A DNA stretch of 64,000 bases from Halomicrococcus gelatinilyticus (GCA_024227995.1 CP100465.1:124001-188000), one strand, 5' to 3'. Positions 1 through 8,029 are shown, counted from the stretch's first letter. Notes: generated by a model from the letters alone, not told the origin. Translations and numbers: made by a program.

Positions 1-545
1 TCCACCAGCAGACACGTGCACAGGTCGGAAGTGTCGGATTCGTTCTCGGTACGGCAGGTCATCGACGCTGGGAGAGAACAACTATGAGTACGACTGGACG
101 ATCACGTGCATCCCCCTTGCACGCTCGCGCTCGTCCTTCGGTCGGCCGTCGGCGCGAGAGACACCGGCCGACGAGCGGATGACGTGACGAACCCCACGGA
201 GAAGTGATGACCTGCAGCCAATACTTATACTGAACCTATGATTCGTAACTCTGGTGCCGGCTCGTGCTTCACTTTTCGCGGCCAATGTGGTCGTTTCTCA
301 CGCAACGCTTAAGAATAGAACGACAGTATGATTTGATATGGACTCTACCAGTCCCGTTCGCGAGCGCATTGCTGGTCCGACGAGCGACGACTCCAGCATC
401 TCGATTACATCCTTTGTGCTCGCTTTCCGGACAATGGTAGAGAAGCGTGCGGGGCGACTCACTTTCGGGTTCGGACAGCCCGCGCCGTTGCACCGCAGGT
501 ATCACCGCCGTTCGCCCGACGGTCAGGGTGCTCACAGATAACTGA
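1..545. other. No supported gene (left edge)
   Basis: I see no convincing coding region here. Short open frames on both strands have no recognisable domain, and their composition (Ser/Arg-rich, not acidic) is unlike the haloarchaeal proteins further on. A TATA-like CTTAAGAA near 307 precedes a 67-codon frame at 338-541, but that product resembles nothing I know. This stretch probably holds the upstream region of the membrane protein at 546. Confidence 0.4.
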
Positions 546-1445
546 ATGAGTAGTTCACGCCACCCCGTCGCCTACCGCCTGGAGCGGCAGGTAGGCGGCA
601 ATACGAAGCTGCTGGCCACCGTCATGGGACTGCCCCTGATAGACGGCATCTTCCCCGCGATGGTACTCGCCGGGGCGCTCGACACCTGGACGGGCATCGT
701 CCAGGTCGGACTGCTCGTCTTCGGCGGCAGCGCGACCGTCGCCGTCATTCTCGCGGAGATGGACGGAACGCCGCGCGAACAGGCGACCAGCGTGCTCGCC
801 GTCGGTGTCGGCCTCGTCGCGGTCGCCGCACTCGAAGCGGCGTTCGCACCGACCATCCAGAGCGTGCTGAACCTCGCGGTCTTCGAGCGGTTCGCCGCGC
901 TCGTCATCGCCGCCATCGCCGCGAAGACCGCGAGCGCCCGCGTGGGCGAGTACCTGCCCAGTTCCGGCGTCATCATCGGACTCGGGATGCTCGCCAGCCT
1001 CCAGCCCAGCGGCTTCCGGGTCGTCACCAACCCCGACACGACCCAGGTCGTCCACGCCGTCGCCGCGGCGGGCAGCGGCGTGGCGTTCGCACTGACCGTC
1101 GCCGTGCTCTCGCCGCGTCTGCGCGAGGTCGTCGACGTCGACCGGTTCCGGTTCGGCAGCGCCGTCGCGCTGGGCGTCCTCCCGCTGACCATCGTCGGAC
1201 CGCTGGAGAGCGACGCACCGCTCGCGCTGGCCGTGCTCGCCGTCGCCGCGCTGCTGGCGCTCGACCCCGGCGACCAGTTCGAGGTGGGCGGGTCCGACCA
1301 CCCCGACGCCGATGCCCAGACCGTCACCGACGGCGGCGAGTACGACGACGACCAGCCGTCCGTGGAGACGGTCGGCGACGAATCGGAGACGACCGCCTAC
1401 GGCTACCCCGGCGAGGACGACGGCGAGCGTCGTCCCTGGCTGTAA
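546..1445 (+). CDS. DUF5794-like multi-pass membrane protein
   Basis: A 299-residue integral membrane protein. About eight hydrophobic segments lie between residues 25 and 240, followed by an acidic, charged cytoplasmic-type tail (about 245-299) rich in Asp/Glu. The layout matches a haloarchaeal family annotated as DUF5794, whose function is unknown. The start is an ATG right after an in-frame stop. The next gene (DUF5795-like) follows after 30 bp on the same strand, so the two are probably co-transcribed. No catalytic motif is visible. The family assignment is from memory of the conserved haloarchaeal gene pair, and the biochemical role is open. Confidence 0.75.
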   Translation: MSSSRHPVAYRLERQVGGNTKLLATVMGLPLIDGIFPAMVLAGALDTWTGIVQVGLLVFGGSATVAVILAEMDGTPREQATSVLAVGVGLVAVAALEAAFAPTIQSVLNLAVFERFAALVIAAIAAKTASARVGEYLPSSGVIIGLGMLASLQPSGFRVVTNPDTTQVVHAVAAAGSGVAFALTVAVLSPRLREVVDVDRFRFGSAVALGVLPLTIVGPLESDAPLALAVLAVAALLALDPGDQFEVGGSDHPDADAQTVTDGGEYDDDQPSVETVGDESETTAYGYPGEDDGERRPWL

Positions 1446-1475
1446 CCTTTTGCCCCTCCGGACGCAACTCCACCC

Positions 1476-1700
1476 ATGAGCGAAAACCGCGTCGTGCAGG
1501 GTCGGATGGTGACGCCGAAACACCTCGCGGAGATGGTCGAGGGAGAGTCGGTGATGGACGCCGAGTCGATATCCGACGCCGACCGCGACTGCCCCGAGTG
1601 CGGAGGCGACGTTCTCGAGGTCGGATACATGCCGAGCGTCACCGAATTCGTGACCGGATACAAGTGCCAGGACTGCGACTGGCAGGCCCGCGAGGAGTAG
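1476..1700 (+). CDS. DUF5795-like zinc-ribbon protein
   Basis: A 74-residue acidic protein with a C-terminal four-cysteine zinc ribbon: CPECGG near residue 39 and CQDC near residue 65. The N-terminal half (VVQGRMVTPKHLAEMVEG) is a conserved haloarchaeal block. It resembles the family called DUF5795, which usually sits beside the DUF5794 membrane protein, as here. The ribbon could bind nucleic acid or protein; nothing in the sequence decides which. It ends about 14 bp before the TATA element of tRNA-Trp. Confidence 0.75.
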   Translation: MSENRVVQGRMVTPKHLAEMVEGESVMDAESISDADRDCPECGGDVLEVGYMPSVTEFVTGYKCQDCDWQAREE

Positions 1701-1713
1701 AAATCGAAACCCC

Positions 1714-1720
1714 TTTAGGA
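1714..1720 (+). promoter_or_regulatory. TATA-like box of tRNA-Trp
   Basis: TTTAGGA lies 24-30 bp upstream of the first base of tRNA-Trp, the expected spacing for an archaeal TATA element when the transcript starts at or just before the mature 5' end. Confidence 0.5.
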
Positions 1721-1743
1721 GATTTGGCCCAACTGGGAAGCGA

Positions 1744-1917
1744 GGGGTCGTGGCCAAGCCCGGCATGGCGACTGACTCCAGAGGCACGCGCCCGGGACGA
1801 GACTCCAGCTGATATACCGAGCGGGCGACTGATCATCGCTCGCGTTGACGACCCTCTGGAGTTCCGAGGCGCACCGGAGATATCAGTCGATCGGGGGTTC
1901 AAATCCCTCCGACCCCA
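1744..1917 (+). tRNA. tRNA-Trp (CCA) with 100-nt intron
   Basis: The acceptor stem GGGGTCG (1744-1750) pairs with CGACCCC (1910-1916), with discriminator A at 1917. The anticodon stem ACTGA/TCAGT and loop CTCCAGA give anticodon CCA at 1778-1780. An intron of 100 nt (1782-1881) interrupts the gene after position 37. Its bulge-helix-bulge is plain: central helix CTCC/GGAG, with three-base bulges AGA and ATA cut after the second base. In Haloferax and relatives this intron carries a box C/D RNA that guides 2'-O-methylation of the same pre-tRNA. The intron here has a CTGA-type box and a segment (CTGGAGT, near 1857) complementary to the anticodon region, which fits. CCA is not encoded. Confidence 0.95.
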
Positions 1918-1925
1918 CTACTACT

Positions 1926-1950
1926 GCGCGCTCACAACCCGTGAGCGCGC
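1926..1950. other. Perfect 10-bp hairpin after tRNA-Trp
   Basis: GCGCGCTCAC (1926-1935) and its exact complement GTGAGCGCGC (1941-1950) flank a five-base loop, nine bases after the tRNA 3' end. It could form a stable RNA hairpin at the end of the transcript or a DNA cruciform beside a recombination scar. There is no T-tract directly after it, so it is not a classical archaeal terminator. Confidence 0.6.
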
Positions 1951-2005
1951 TGTATCGTGTCTGAGGAGGATTTGAACCAGGGAGCGAGCATTCGCGAGCG
2001 ACCGT

Positions 2006-2030
2006 GGTTCACAATCCCTCCGACCCCACT
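2006..2030 (+). repeat. Truncated second copy of tRNA-Trp 3' end
   Basis: This segment repeats the T-loop, T-stem and acceptor 3' strand of tRNA-Trp (1896-1919): about 24 bases with one inserted base, including TCCCTCCGACCCCACT. A partial tRNA end about 110 bp from the intact tRNA is the typical trace of integration by a tyrosine recombinase at a tRNA 3' end. Between the two lies an inverted copy of the T-arm core (GGATTTGAACC, near 1970). No integrase or cargo remains in the interval. Confidence 0.75.
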
Positions 2031-2171
2031 TCTTCATCGCATCATTCCTGATTGACAGCGATTCGACTCCTCTATCCGTCACTCGAGCCTCCACGCACGG
2101 GTTCAATCAGTCAGGTGATGCAGATGAATCTCCTGACCCGAGTGGAGTGCCGAAGAAGGATGTAGTTGGTC

Positions 2172-2789
2172 TTAGACGGTGACTGCGCTCTCGCCGTTGA
2201 CCGACGGCGGAACGTCCGCCTGGTAGAACGTCACGGCACCGTACTGGGTTGTGAGCTTCAACTGGACCTCAGAACCTTCACCGAGGCCGTTGCCGCTACC
2301 GGCGATCGTGGGAGCGTGCATCGAGAGACTGAAGCGGTCGCTCTGGTCGTTCAGGACCGGGAGCGAGCCATCAGTGTCCTTGATCTCGGTCACGTTGAAG
2401 CCGGCCGTTCCGCCGTCAAGTTCGCTCTCGGGGACTTCCGTCAGCGTTTCGGCCTCCCTCGGTCCGACCCACTCGATGGTGGCCGAGGAGAGGTTGATGT
2501 CGTCGGCGCCGGAGCCGCGCATCACTGTCAGGTTGACGTAGTCGACCGTCTCTGCGTCAGTCACGTTGCCGAAGCCGGAGACGACGGTCAGGCGATTGGA
2601 GACCTGTGCGGTGGACTCCTCGCCGGTCTGTTCTGCTTTCGTCTGGAGGAAGCCCGCCGTGTTGATGAGCACGCCCGCCGCGATCGCGGCGACCAGCACC
2701 ATCGCGATGAACACGATGAGCGTCCCGATACCGACCTGACCGCGGTCGTCGAATCGTTGTCGAATGTTCTCTGTCATAGTATCTATCAA
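2172..2789 (-). CDS. Archaellin (archaeal flagellin)
   Basis: About 205 residues. The N-terminus is a class III (type IV pilin-like) signal: a charged leader ending DDRG, then [20 protein letters not shown], processed by the prepilin/preflagellin peptidase before the Q. The hydrophobic stretch is the assembly helix of the archaellum filament, and the rest is a beta-rich outer domain with four N-glycosylation sequons (NVT, NLT, NLS, NVT). The start may be the ATG at 2789 or the one four codons later. The gene stands alone; none of the archaellum motor genes (arlCDEFGHIJ) are in the window, so it is probably an extra or separately regulated filament subunit. Confidence 0.92.
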   Translation of the reverse strand: MIDTMTENIRQRFDDRGQVGIGTLIVFIAMVLVAAIAAGVLINTAGFLQTKAEQTGEESTAQVSNRLTVVSGFGNVTDAETVDYVNLTVMRGSGADDINLSSATIEWVGPREAETLTEVPESELDGGTAGFNVTEIKDTDGSLPVLNDQSDRFSLSMHAPTIAGSGNGLGEGSEVQLKLTTQYGAVTFYQADVPPSVNGESAVTV

Positions 2790-2831
2790 TCGGTGTTGAT
2801 TGGCTGGCTACAGTGACCACCAGACACCTCA

Positions 2832-2840
2832 CATAAATAA
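2832..2840 (-). promoter_or_regulatory. TATA box of archaellin gene
   Basis: On the minus strand an AT-rich TTATTTATG block lies about 45-50 bp before the archaellin ATG. This implies a short untranslated leader of roughly 20 nt. Confidence 0.45.
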
Positions 2841-3403
2841 ATTTAGGCGACAGATATCAGTAATGATATTTTGGGAGACGGCCGACGAAATCCCGTTCAT
2901 CGATAATTAGTACAACATATCGTGAATATATTCTAGGTCGGCAGTCATTCTCCCCCATTCGCTGCCATTCACTGAGCATCAAGTCGTCCCGAACGGGGAG
3001 AGTAGGGACTCTGTAACGGACCGCCATCCGTTCGAGAACAGTTCTCGCTTGGAATTCGCCGTACCTGTACTCCAAGAACCGGACCGCGATAGCCACGGGA
3101 TACGTGAATCGATCGGCGTTCCGGGTAGTCACCAACGGAACGGTTCGAGTCCGGACTATCCGTGGCAGACACCTGTGCGCCTGGGCATCCTGGTGCTCCC
3201 ACTGTTTCGGGAGCGTCCGGAGACAACACCTGTGACAGGTTGTCTACCCGAACGTGGCCCGCCAGCTACCCGACAAATGCCGTCCATTGCAGAGTGGGGA
3301 GGATCGTCGTAGTCCGTCGTGGTCGGACTGCACTTCGGCAACCACAGGATGGACGCCACGGCAACTGCCAGAGGTATAAATGAACGGTCACGACGAGGTT
3401 GGA
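2841..3403. other. Lower-GC intergenic stretch, possible remnant ORF
   Basis: This region has visibly lower GC than its surroundings. The best open frame (2857-3135, minus, 92 codons) runs in the same direction as the archaellin, with a basic, Arg/Tyr-rich product (EYRYGEFQ, RPRIYSRYVV) and mixed codon use. I recognise no family. It could be a small acquired gene or a relic. Nothing else is supported here. Confidence 0.3.
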
Positions 3404-3413
3404 AATATACTTA
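3404..3413 (+). promoter_or_regulatory. TATA-like element, leaderless start
   Basis: AATATACTTA lies 24-33 bp upstream of the ATG at 3437. This supports that ATG over an upstream in-frame one at 3380 and suggests a leaderless mRNA. Confidence 0.5.
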
Positions 3414-3436
3414 CGTTTCGGAACATATCAGATACC

Positions 3437-3874
3437 ATGGCAGAGGTATTCGACTCGGAACCGGTCGCGGACATGGGCTACGAGCGGGATTACGACATCT
3501 ATCTTGCCTACTCGAACATCGAGCAGGTAGACCGGAACGTGTACACCTCCTACTGGCGGAAGATCACCGCGACCGTCGTCGAGAACACCGACTGGACCGT
3601 CGAACTGGAACTGGACGTCGTCGACCACATCAACGTCGGGCCTGAGGAACTCGTCTCGTACTACGACTCCACCCCCGGAACGAGGAACGACCAGGAGAAG
3701 TTCACGGCGGAACTGGAGGTCGACAAAGCGGACATCGACCTCTACCAGTCCAAGGAGGTCCCCAGCGGGTTCAAGGACCGGTACCCCATCGAGAAGGCGG
3801 TGGTCCCGCTCATCCGCGAGTGGAGCGACGAGACGCCGTTCCGGGCGGACGTCGACGTCTCGGAGTCGCCGTAG
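3437..3874 (+). CDS. Hypothetical acidic protein
   Basis: 145 residues from the ATG at 3437, chosen because a TATA element sits 25-30 bp upstream; an in-frame ATG at 3380 would add 19 unlikely residues. The product is soluble, acidic and rich in aromatic residues (YERDYDIYLAYSNIEQ), with alternating hydrophobic stretches that suggest a beta-rich fold. There is no signal peptide or known motif. It converges on the RAD55 partner gene at 3896-4357, with 21 bp between the stops. I do not recognise the family. Confidence 0.6.
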   Translation: MAEVFDSEPVADMGYERDYDIYLAYSNIEQVDRNVYTSYWRKITATVVENTDWTVELELDVVDHINVGPEELVSYYDSTPGTRNDQEKFTAELEVDKADIDLYQSKEVPSGFKDRYPIEKAVVPLIREWSDETPFRADVDVSESP

Positions 3875-3895
3875 GAACGTGGTCGTCGGCGGGCG

Positions 3896-4357
3896 TCACT
3901 CCCGCAGGAAGTCGGGGAGTCGCAACCGGTCCTGTTCGTCGACGGTCGTGTCGAGGAAGCCGAACTGCTGGAGCATCCCGGGGACGTCGATCCGCGACGG
4001 ACCGTCGGGCGAGTCCCCCTCGTCGTTCCCCGCCCGCTGGGTGACGATGATCTCGGAGAGTACCTCGGACGCTTGGACGCTCGAGGTCATCGCGTCCTGC
4101 TCGTATGTTCGCCCGCTCGGCTGGACCTCCTCGTCGTCGAGGCCCTTCTCCACCTTGAGGTCGAGGAACTTGCGCTTGCCCTCCCTGTACGCCATCTCGA
4201 CGTAGGTCCGGTTCTCCGCCCGCCGAAGACGGTCGAGTTCGTCGTCGTCCGCCTCATCCTCACGGACGGCGTCGACGCCGAGGACGAACGCGCGCACCAT
4301 CGCCTCGTCGCGGTCGAGCGAGTCCCACTCGCGCGAGAAGTACTCGTCGTATATCAT
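3896..4357 (-). CDS. Partner protein of the RAD55-type ATPase
   Basis: 153 residues, acidic and mostly helical, with no catalytic motif that I recognise. The ATG at 4355-4357 overlaps the stop of the upstream ATPase gene by four bases, so translation is almost certainly coupled and the product may work with that ATPase. The N-terminal part (YDEYFSREWDSLDRDEAM) and central helices with Lys/Arg-rich EGKRKFLDLKVEKG suggest a protein-interaction or regulatory subunit. A longer upstream open frame is only the antisense reading of the ATPase region and is not used. Confidence 0.65.
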   Translation of the reverse strand: MIYDEYFSREWDSLDRDEAMVRAFVLGVDAVREDEADDDELDRLRRAENRTYVEMAYREGKRKFLDLKVEKGLDDEEVQPSGRTYEQDAMTSSVQASEVLSEIIVTQRAGNDEGDSPDGPSRIDVPGMLQQFGFLDTTVDEQDRLRLPDFLRE

Positions 4358-5040
4358 TGCTGTATCTCGACGTCGGGGTGGACCGCGAGCCCGTGGTTCG
4401 AGAAGGATATCTTGCGCATGTCGCAGTCGATGGCCGTCCCGCGCATCTTGATGATCTGGATCGCCCGCGTCATCCCGGTGTTCTCCAGGAAGTTGTGGAA
4501 GAAGATGACCCCGTGCGCCAGGTAGTGTTCCTTCGAGTAAGAGGAGGGGTCGGTCATCTCGGAGATGAGGAGGACGGTCGCCTCGGTGTCCTTCAGCGCA
4601 GTGATGAACTCGGTCAGTTCCTCCTCGGGATCGTCCAGAAAGTGCTGGAGCAGCATGGTCGAGTCGATTACCGCTCGGTCGACGTTCAGTTCGTCGATGA
4701 GCGCGGGGACGCGTCCCGTCAGCCCCGGTTCGTGGCCGTACTGGCTCAGGGCCTGTTTCACCTCCTCGGACATGATGTTCATGAACCGCAGCTTCTGGGA
4801 CTGGATGGCCCTGTCGAACCCGAACGTGAAGTTCGACATGTCGTTGACGAGTTCCGACCGCGTCTCGTGCATCGTCAGGTAGATGCACTTCTCGTTGTTC
4901 CGCGTTCCCTCCGTGACGAACTGGGCCGACAGCGTCGTCTTCCCGCTTCCAGGTGGTCCGCTGACGATGTAGAGTCTGTCCTCCGGCAACCCGCCGTCGA
5001 GAAGTTCGTCCAACCCGTCGGTCCCTGTCGAGATTCGCAT
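4354..5040 (-). CDS. RAD55/KaiC-like single-domain ATPase
   Basis: 228 residues forming one RecA/KaiC-type domain. It starts MRISTGTDGLDELLDGGLPE, the signature N-terminus of the family. Walker A is GPPGSGKTT near residues 27-35, and a hydrophobic strand ending in aspartate (DRAVIDSTML) is the probable Walker B. Such proteins act in haloarchaea in signal transduction, motility and circadian-like processes; the single-domain form resembles ArlH in fold, but the sequence is not that of a canonical ArlH. The ATG at 5040 is the natural start, since the frame further upstream lacks family similarity. Its gene overlaps the partner gene by four bases. Confidence 0.85.
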   Translation of the reverse strand: MRISTGTDGLDELLDGGLPEDRLYIVSGPPGSGKTTLSAQFVTEGTRNNEKCIYLTMHETRSELVNDMSNFTFGFDRAIQSQKLRFMNIMSEEVKQALSQYGHEPGLTGRVPALIDELNVDRAVIDSTMLLQHFLDDPEEELTEFITALKDTEATVLLISEMTDPSSYSKEHYLAHGVIFFHNFLENTGMTRAIQIIKMRGTAIDCDMRKISFSNHGLAVHPDVEIQQ

Positions 5041-5207
5041 TGGCCCAGACAATGAAATTCCATCTAATAATATTGCGGCTCGATTTCTCGTCGGCAGTGC
5101 CGAAAAGAACGGAGCGTCGGGGTGCGTCTGGGGGGACGGGCGGACCACCCCGTCCACACCGTCATCGCGTCGCTTCGAAACGACGACCGTGCCCGTCGCG
5201 GCGGTGC

Positions 5208-5768
5208 TCAGTCGGCGTCTTCGGGCGTGTCGAAGTCGTGGAAGTGTTCGCCCTTCTCCTTGCTGAGTATGTCGAGCGCGGCTGCGCCGCCGTCGCCGGC
5301 CGAGATGACCGCCTCCCACTCCTGGTTGCGAACCATCGCGCCGGTCGCGTACGCGTCCTCCACGCTCGTCTCCATGCTCAGGTTCGCGTCGACGACGTCG
5401 TCGTCCGTGAAGTCACAACCGAGGTGTTCCGCGAGGTCGCGGTCGGCGCCGGTCGCCAGCACCACGTAGTCGGCCTCGTACTCGTCGTCATCGGTGACGA
5501 CGCGGAAGCCGTCACCGTCGCGTTCGACGTCCGTTACCTCCTCGTCCTGGTGGCGGTCGACGCCGAACCCGTCGACCTGCTCGCGGGCCTGTTCCAGGAA
5601 CTCCGTGCCGTCGATGCTGTCGATGCCGAGGTAGTTGAACAGGTGGGCCTTGTGCAGCCACGTCTCGTCGGTGTCGAAGACGACCGTGTCGAGCCCGTTC
5701 TTCTCCGTGAACAGCGCGGTGCTCAGCCCTGCCGGGCCGCCACCGACGATTGCAACTTGCGCCATCAT
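5208..5768 (-). CDS. Short FAD/NAD(P)-dependent oxidoreductase
   Basis: 186 residues with an N-terminal Rossmann motif (VAIVGGGPAGLSTALF) and the family motif ATGADRD near residue 107. It resembles one nucleotide-binding domain of thioredoxin-reductase-type flavoproteins but is only about 60% of their length: the second NADPH domain and the redox CxxC are absent. Many haloarchaea have such short proteins of unknown substrate. Start may be either of two adjacent ATG codons. It is followed by a 100-bp gap to the acyl-CoA dehydrogenase gene, whose 3' end it faces in tandem. Confidence 0.8.
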   Translation of the reverse strand: MMAQVAIVGGGPAGLSTALFTEKNGLDTVVFDTDETWLHKAHLFNYLGIDSIDGTEFLEQAREQVDGFGVDRHQDEEVTDVERDGDGFRVVTDDDEYEADYVVLATGADRDLAEHLGCDFTDDDVVDANLSMETSVEDAYATGAMVRNQEWEAVISAGDGGAAALDILSKEKGEHFHDFDTPEDAD

Positions 5769-5870
5769 CTTCGCGGGACGGTCGGTTCATCTATAAATGT
5801 ATCCGTAGCAGAAGGTCCTTCCCCCACTGACGGCGCGCTCCAGACGCAGGAATCGCAGCGTAACGGACCG

Positions 5871-7625
5871 TCAGCGGTCGTCCAGCGCCGCGGGGTCGAG
5901 CGGCGCGTGCCGGACCACCGCGTCGAAGTGGTCCATCGACAGCGCGTTGCCGTCGGTGATGCCGCGTGCGTCCCGCGTCTCGAGTGTCTCCCGGACGAAC
6001 CACTCTGCCACGACGGCCTTCCGCGCGTCGTCGTTCGCGTCAAGTTCGCGCTGCGCGCTCGCGAGCAGCAGACTGGCGGTCACCACGTCGAAGACGTAGT
6101 CGGCGAGTCGCTTCGCCTCGTGCTGGGCGTACGCCGCCGACTCGGTCGCCAGCGAGAGCACGGCCTCCTGCAGTCGCTCGAACTCCCCGGTGACCGTCTC
6201 GGCGAGCGACGCCAGCGCGGGGTGGTCGGCCGCGTCGAGGGTCCGCTGGACGAGGGGGACGAGCGCCTCGTGGGTCGACTCACGCTCCAGCGTCCGCAGG
6301 AAGTCGAGCGAGAGGACGTTCGAGGTGCCCTCCCAGATGGGGAGCACCTGGGCGTCCCGGAGCAGGCGATTTGTGACGAAGTCGTCGACGTAGCCGTTAC
6401 CGCCCTGTATCTCCATGGCGTAGGAGGCGGTGTCGACCGCCATCCGGGCGGTGCGGTGCTTGGCGATGGGAGTGAGCGCGCGCATCAGGCGGAACGCCTC
6501 GCGGTCGTCGTGGTCGCGCTCGTAGCGGTCGAGCCAGCGCGCGGCCTCCATCGCGAACGCCAGCGCGGCCTCGTAGTCGACCGCCATGTCGACGAGGTCG
6601 CGCTGCATCAGCGGGAACTCCTGGAGACGCTTCCCGAACGCCTCCCTGTTGGCAGCCTGCACCTTGCTCTCCAGCAGCGCCCGGCCCATGACGCCCACCG
6701 CACCGACGGCGTTGGTCAGGCGCTCCCAGTTGAGCATCGTCGTCATGTACCTGAACCCCTCCTCGGGTTCGCCGACGAGGTAGCCCGTCGCACCGCGGAA
6801 CTCCACCTCGCCCGTCGGCACGCTCTCGGTGCCGAGCTTGTCCTTGAGCCGGCGGTAGAGCTGGTCGTTCAGCTCCCCGTCCGGCGTCTCGTGAGGGACG
6901 AGGAACAGCGAGAGACCGTCGGTTCCCTCGGGGGCGTCCGGCCGGCGCGCTAGCGCGAGCGTGCCCTGGGCGTCGACGTTGCTACAGAACCACTTCTCGC
7001 CCGCGAGTTCGTACGTGCGCGGTTCGCCGTCGACCGGTTCGGCGACCGTCTCGTTCGCGCCGACGTCGCTGCCGCCCTGCCTCTCGGTGAGGAACATCGC
7101 ACCTTCGATGAGGTGGTCGACGTCGCGGCTCGTCAGCCGCTCGAAGTAGTCCTCGAGGTGGCCGTCGTCGTGGTTCCGCAGGACCAGCGCCGCCCCGGCG
7201 GTCATCGAGACCGGACAGACGAAGCCGGTATCGGCGTAGGAGAGGAGCAACTGCATCGTCAGCGTGTGGACGATCCCGACCGGCTCCTCGCGGTCCGGCG
7301 GCGCACGGAACGCGTCCGCGACGACGCCGCGCTCGTACGTCAGCTGCTCGTTCTCGGCCTGGACGGGGTGGTAGACCACCTCGTTCGCGACCTCGCCCGC
7401 CCTGTCGTAGGTGTGCAGTTCGGGTCCGTGGTCGTCGACCACGTCGGCGTTGTCCGCGATGGTCGTACCCACGACGTCGCCGAAGTCGTCCAGTTTGCTC
7501 TCGGCCCACTCGAACTCGTCGTCGGGGTAGACCCGCCGCGCCTCGGCCTGGAGGGCGGGGTCGTGGCGCCAGTAGTTGACGTCGCGACCCGCGTCCAGGT
7601 CGCCGTAGTCGAACGGTGGCGTCAT
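5871..7625 (-). CDS. AidB-like acyl-CoA dehydrogenase
   Basis: 584 residues, longer than classical acyl-CoA dehydrogenases (about 380) because of an extra C-terminal helical domain, as in the AidB/ACAD11 group. The conserved flavin-site blocks are present: MFLTERQGGSDVG and GEKWFCSNVDAQG in the middle, then QGGNGYVDDFVTNRLLRDAQ and PIWEGTSNVLSLD in the C-terminal half. It should be a soluble FAD enzyme oxidising an acyl-CoA or acting in alkylation protection; the substrate is not evident. The ATG at 7625 was chosen because MTPPFDYGDLD begins the recognisable N-terminus; the open frame extends upstream without homology. Confidence 0.9.
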   Translation of the reverse strand: MTPPFDYGDLDAGRDVNYWRHDPALQAEARRVYPDDEFEWAESKLDDFGDVVGTTIADNADVVDDHGPELHTYDRAGEVANEVVYHPVQAENEQLTYERGVVADAFRAPPDREEPVGIVHTLTMQLLLSYADTGFVCPVSMTAGAALVLRNHDDGHLEDYFERLTSRDVDHLIEGAMFLTERQGGSDVGANETVAEPVDGEPRTYELAGEKWFCSNVDAQGTLALARRPDAPEGTDGLSLFLVPHETPDGELNDQLYRRLKDKLGTESVPTGEVEFRGATGYLVGEPEEGFRYMTTMLNWERLTNAVGAVGVMGRALLESKVQAANREAFGKRLQEFPLMQRDLVDMAVDYEAALAFAMEAARWLDRYERDHDDREAFRLMRALTPIAKHRTARMAVDTASYAMEIQGGNGYVDDFVTNRLLRDAQVLPIWEGTSNVLSLDFLRTLERESTHEALVPLVQRTLDAADHPALASLAETVTGEFERLQEAVLSLATESAAYAQHEAKRLADYVFDVVTASLLLASAQRELDANDDARKAVVAEWFVRETLETRDARGITDGNALSMDHFDAVVRHAPLDPAALDDR

Positions 7626-7774
7626 ACGGTACCACCCATCACTCCGCCCGGTAAATTGGTTCGGGAACGGACGGTGCGTTCCGAGGCGTTTCCGGTGAGG
7701 ACAAGGTGTCCGGGCGAGCGACGGCGAGGACGCGAAGTCGGTCGGTTGCGGTTCGCGACCGATCTCCCCTGCCG

Positions 7775-7978
7775 TCACTCAGTCGTCCGGCCCGACACTC
7801 CGTCCGCTGTGGCCCGGGCGTGGCGTCGTTCGAGGACGAGCAGGCCGACCAGGAACGCACCGCCGAGCACGAACCCGCCGACTGACTGGAGTCACGTGTG
7901 CGCGCCGGCGAGCGGGCGCGCGAACACCGCCGAGTAGTTCCGTGCCAGTCCAGTGAGCGTCCGTCCGAACGCTCACCT
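7775..7978 (-). pseudogene. Relic of a membrane-protein C-terminus
   Basis: One minus-strand frame reads as a plausible membrane-protein tail: LTGLARNYSAVFARPLAGAHT, a TGA where Trp would fit, then a transmembrane segment VGGFVLGGAFLVGLLVLERR, closing at a TGA at 7775. There is no start codon, and another stop lies just upstream. It adjoins a cluster of broken tRNA-Lys copies, so it may be left over from an integrated element. The parent family is not identifiable. Confidence 0.3.
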
Positions 7979-8029
7979 CTTCTCGTTCTGACGATTGTGA
8001 GTTCCGGCACGTCGTCGCGAACAGCGGGA

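Noticed and set aside
269..541. Two overlapping small frames at the left edge
   Set aside because: No domain, opposite directions on the same DNA, and non-haloarchaeal composition; neither has stronger support than the other.
555..1787. Large minus-strand frame opposite the first membrane protein
   Set aside because: Arg/His-rich composition typical of antisense of high-GC genes; the plus-strand frame has clear membrane helices and a natural start.
3140..3170. tRNA-like T-arm (GGTTCGAGTCC)
   Set aside because: No matching acceptor, anticodon or D-arm could be found around it.
5040..6953. 637-codon plus-strand frame
   Set aside because: It lies opposite the flavoprotein and acyl-CoA dehydrogenase genes and has antisense-type composition (Arg/Val/Glu-rich, no motif).
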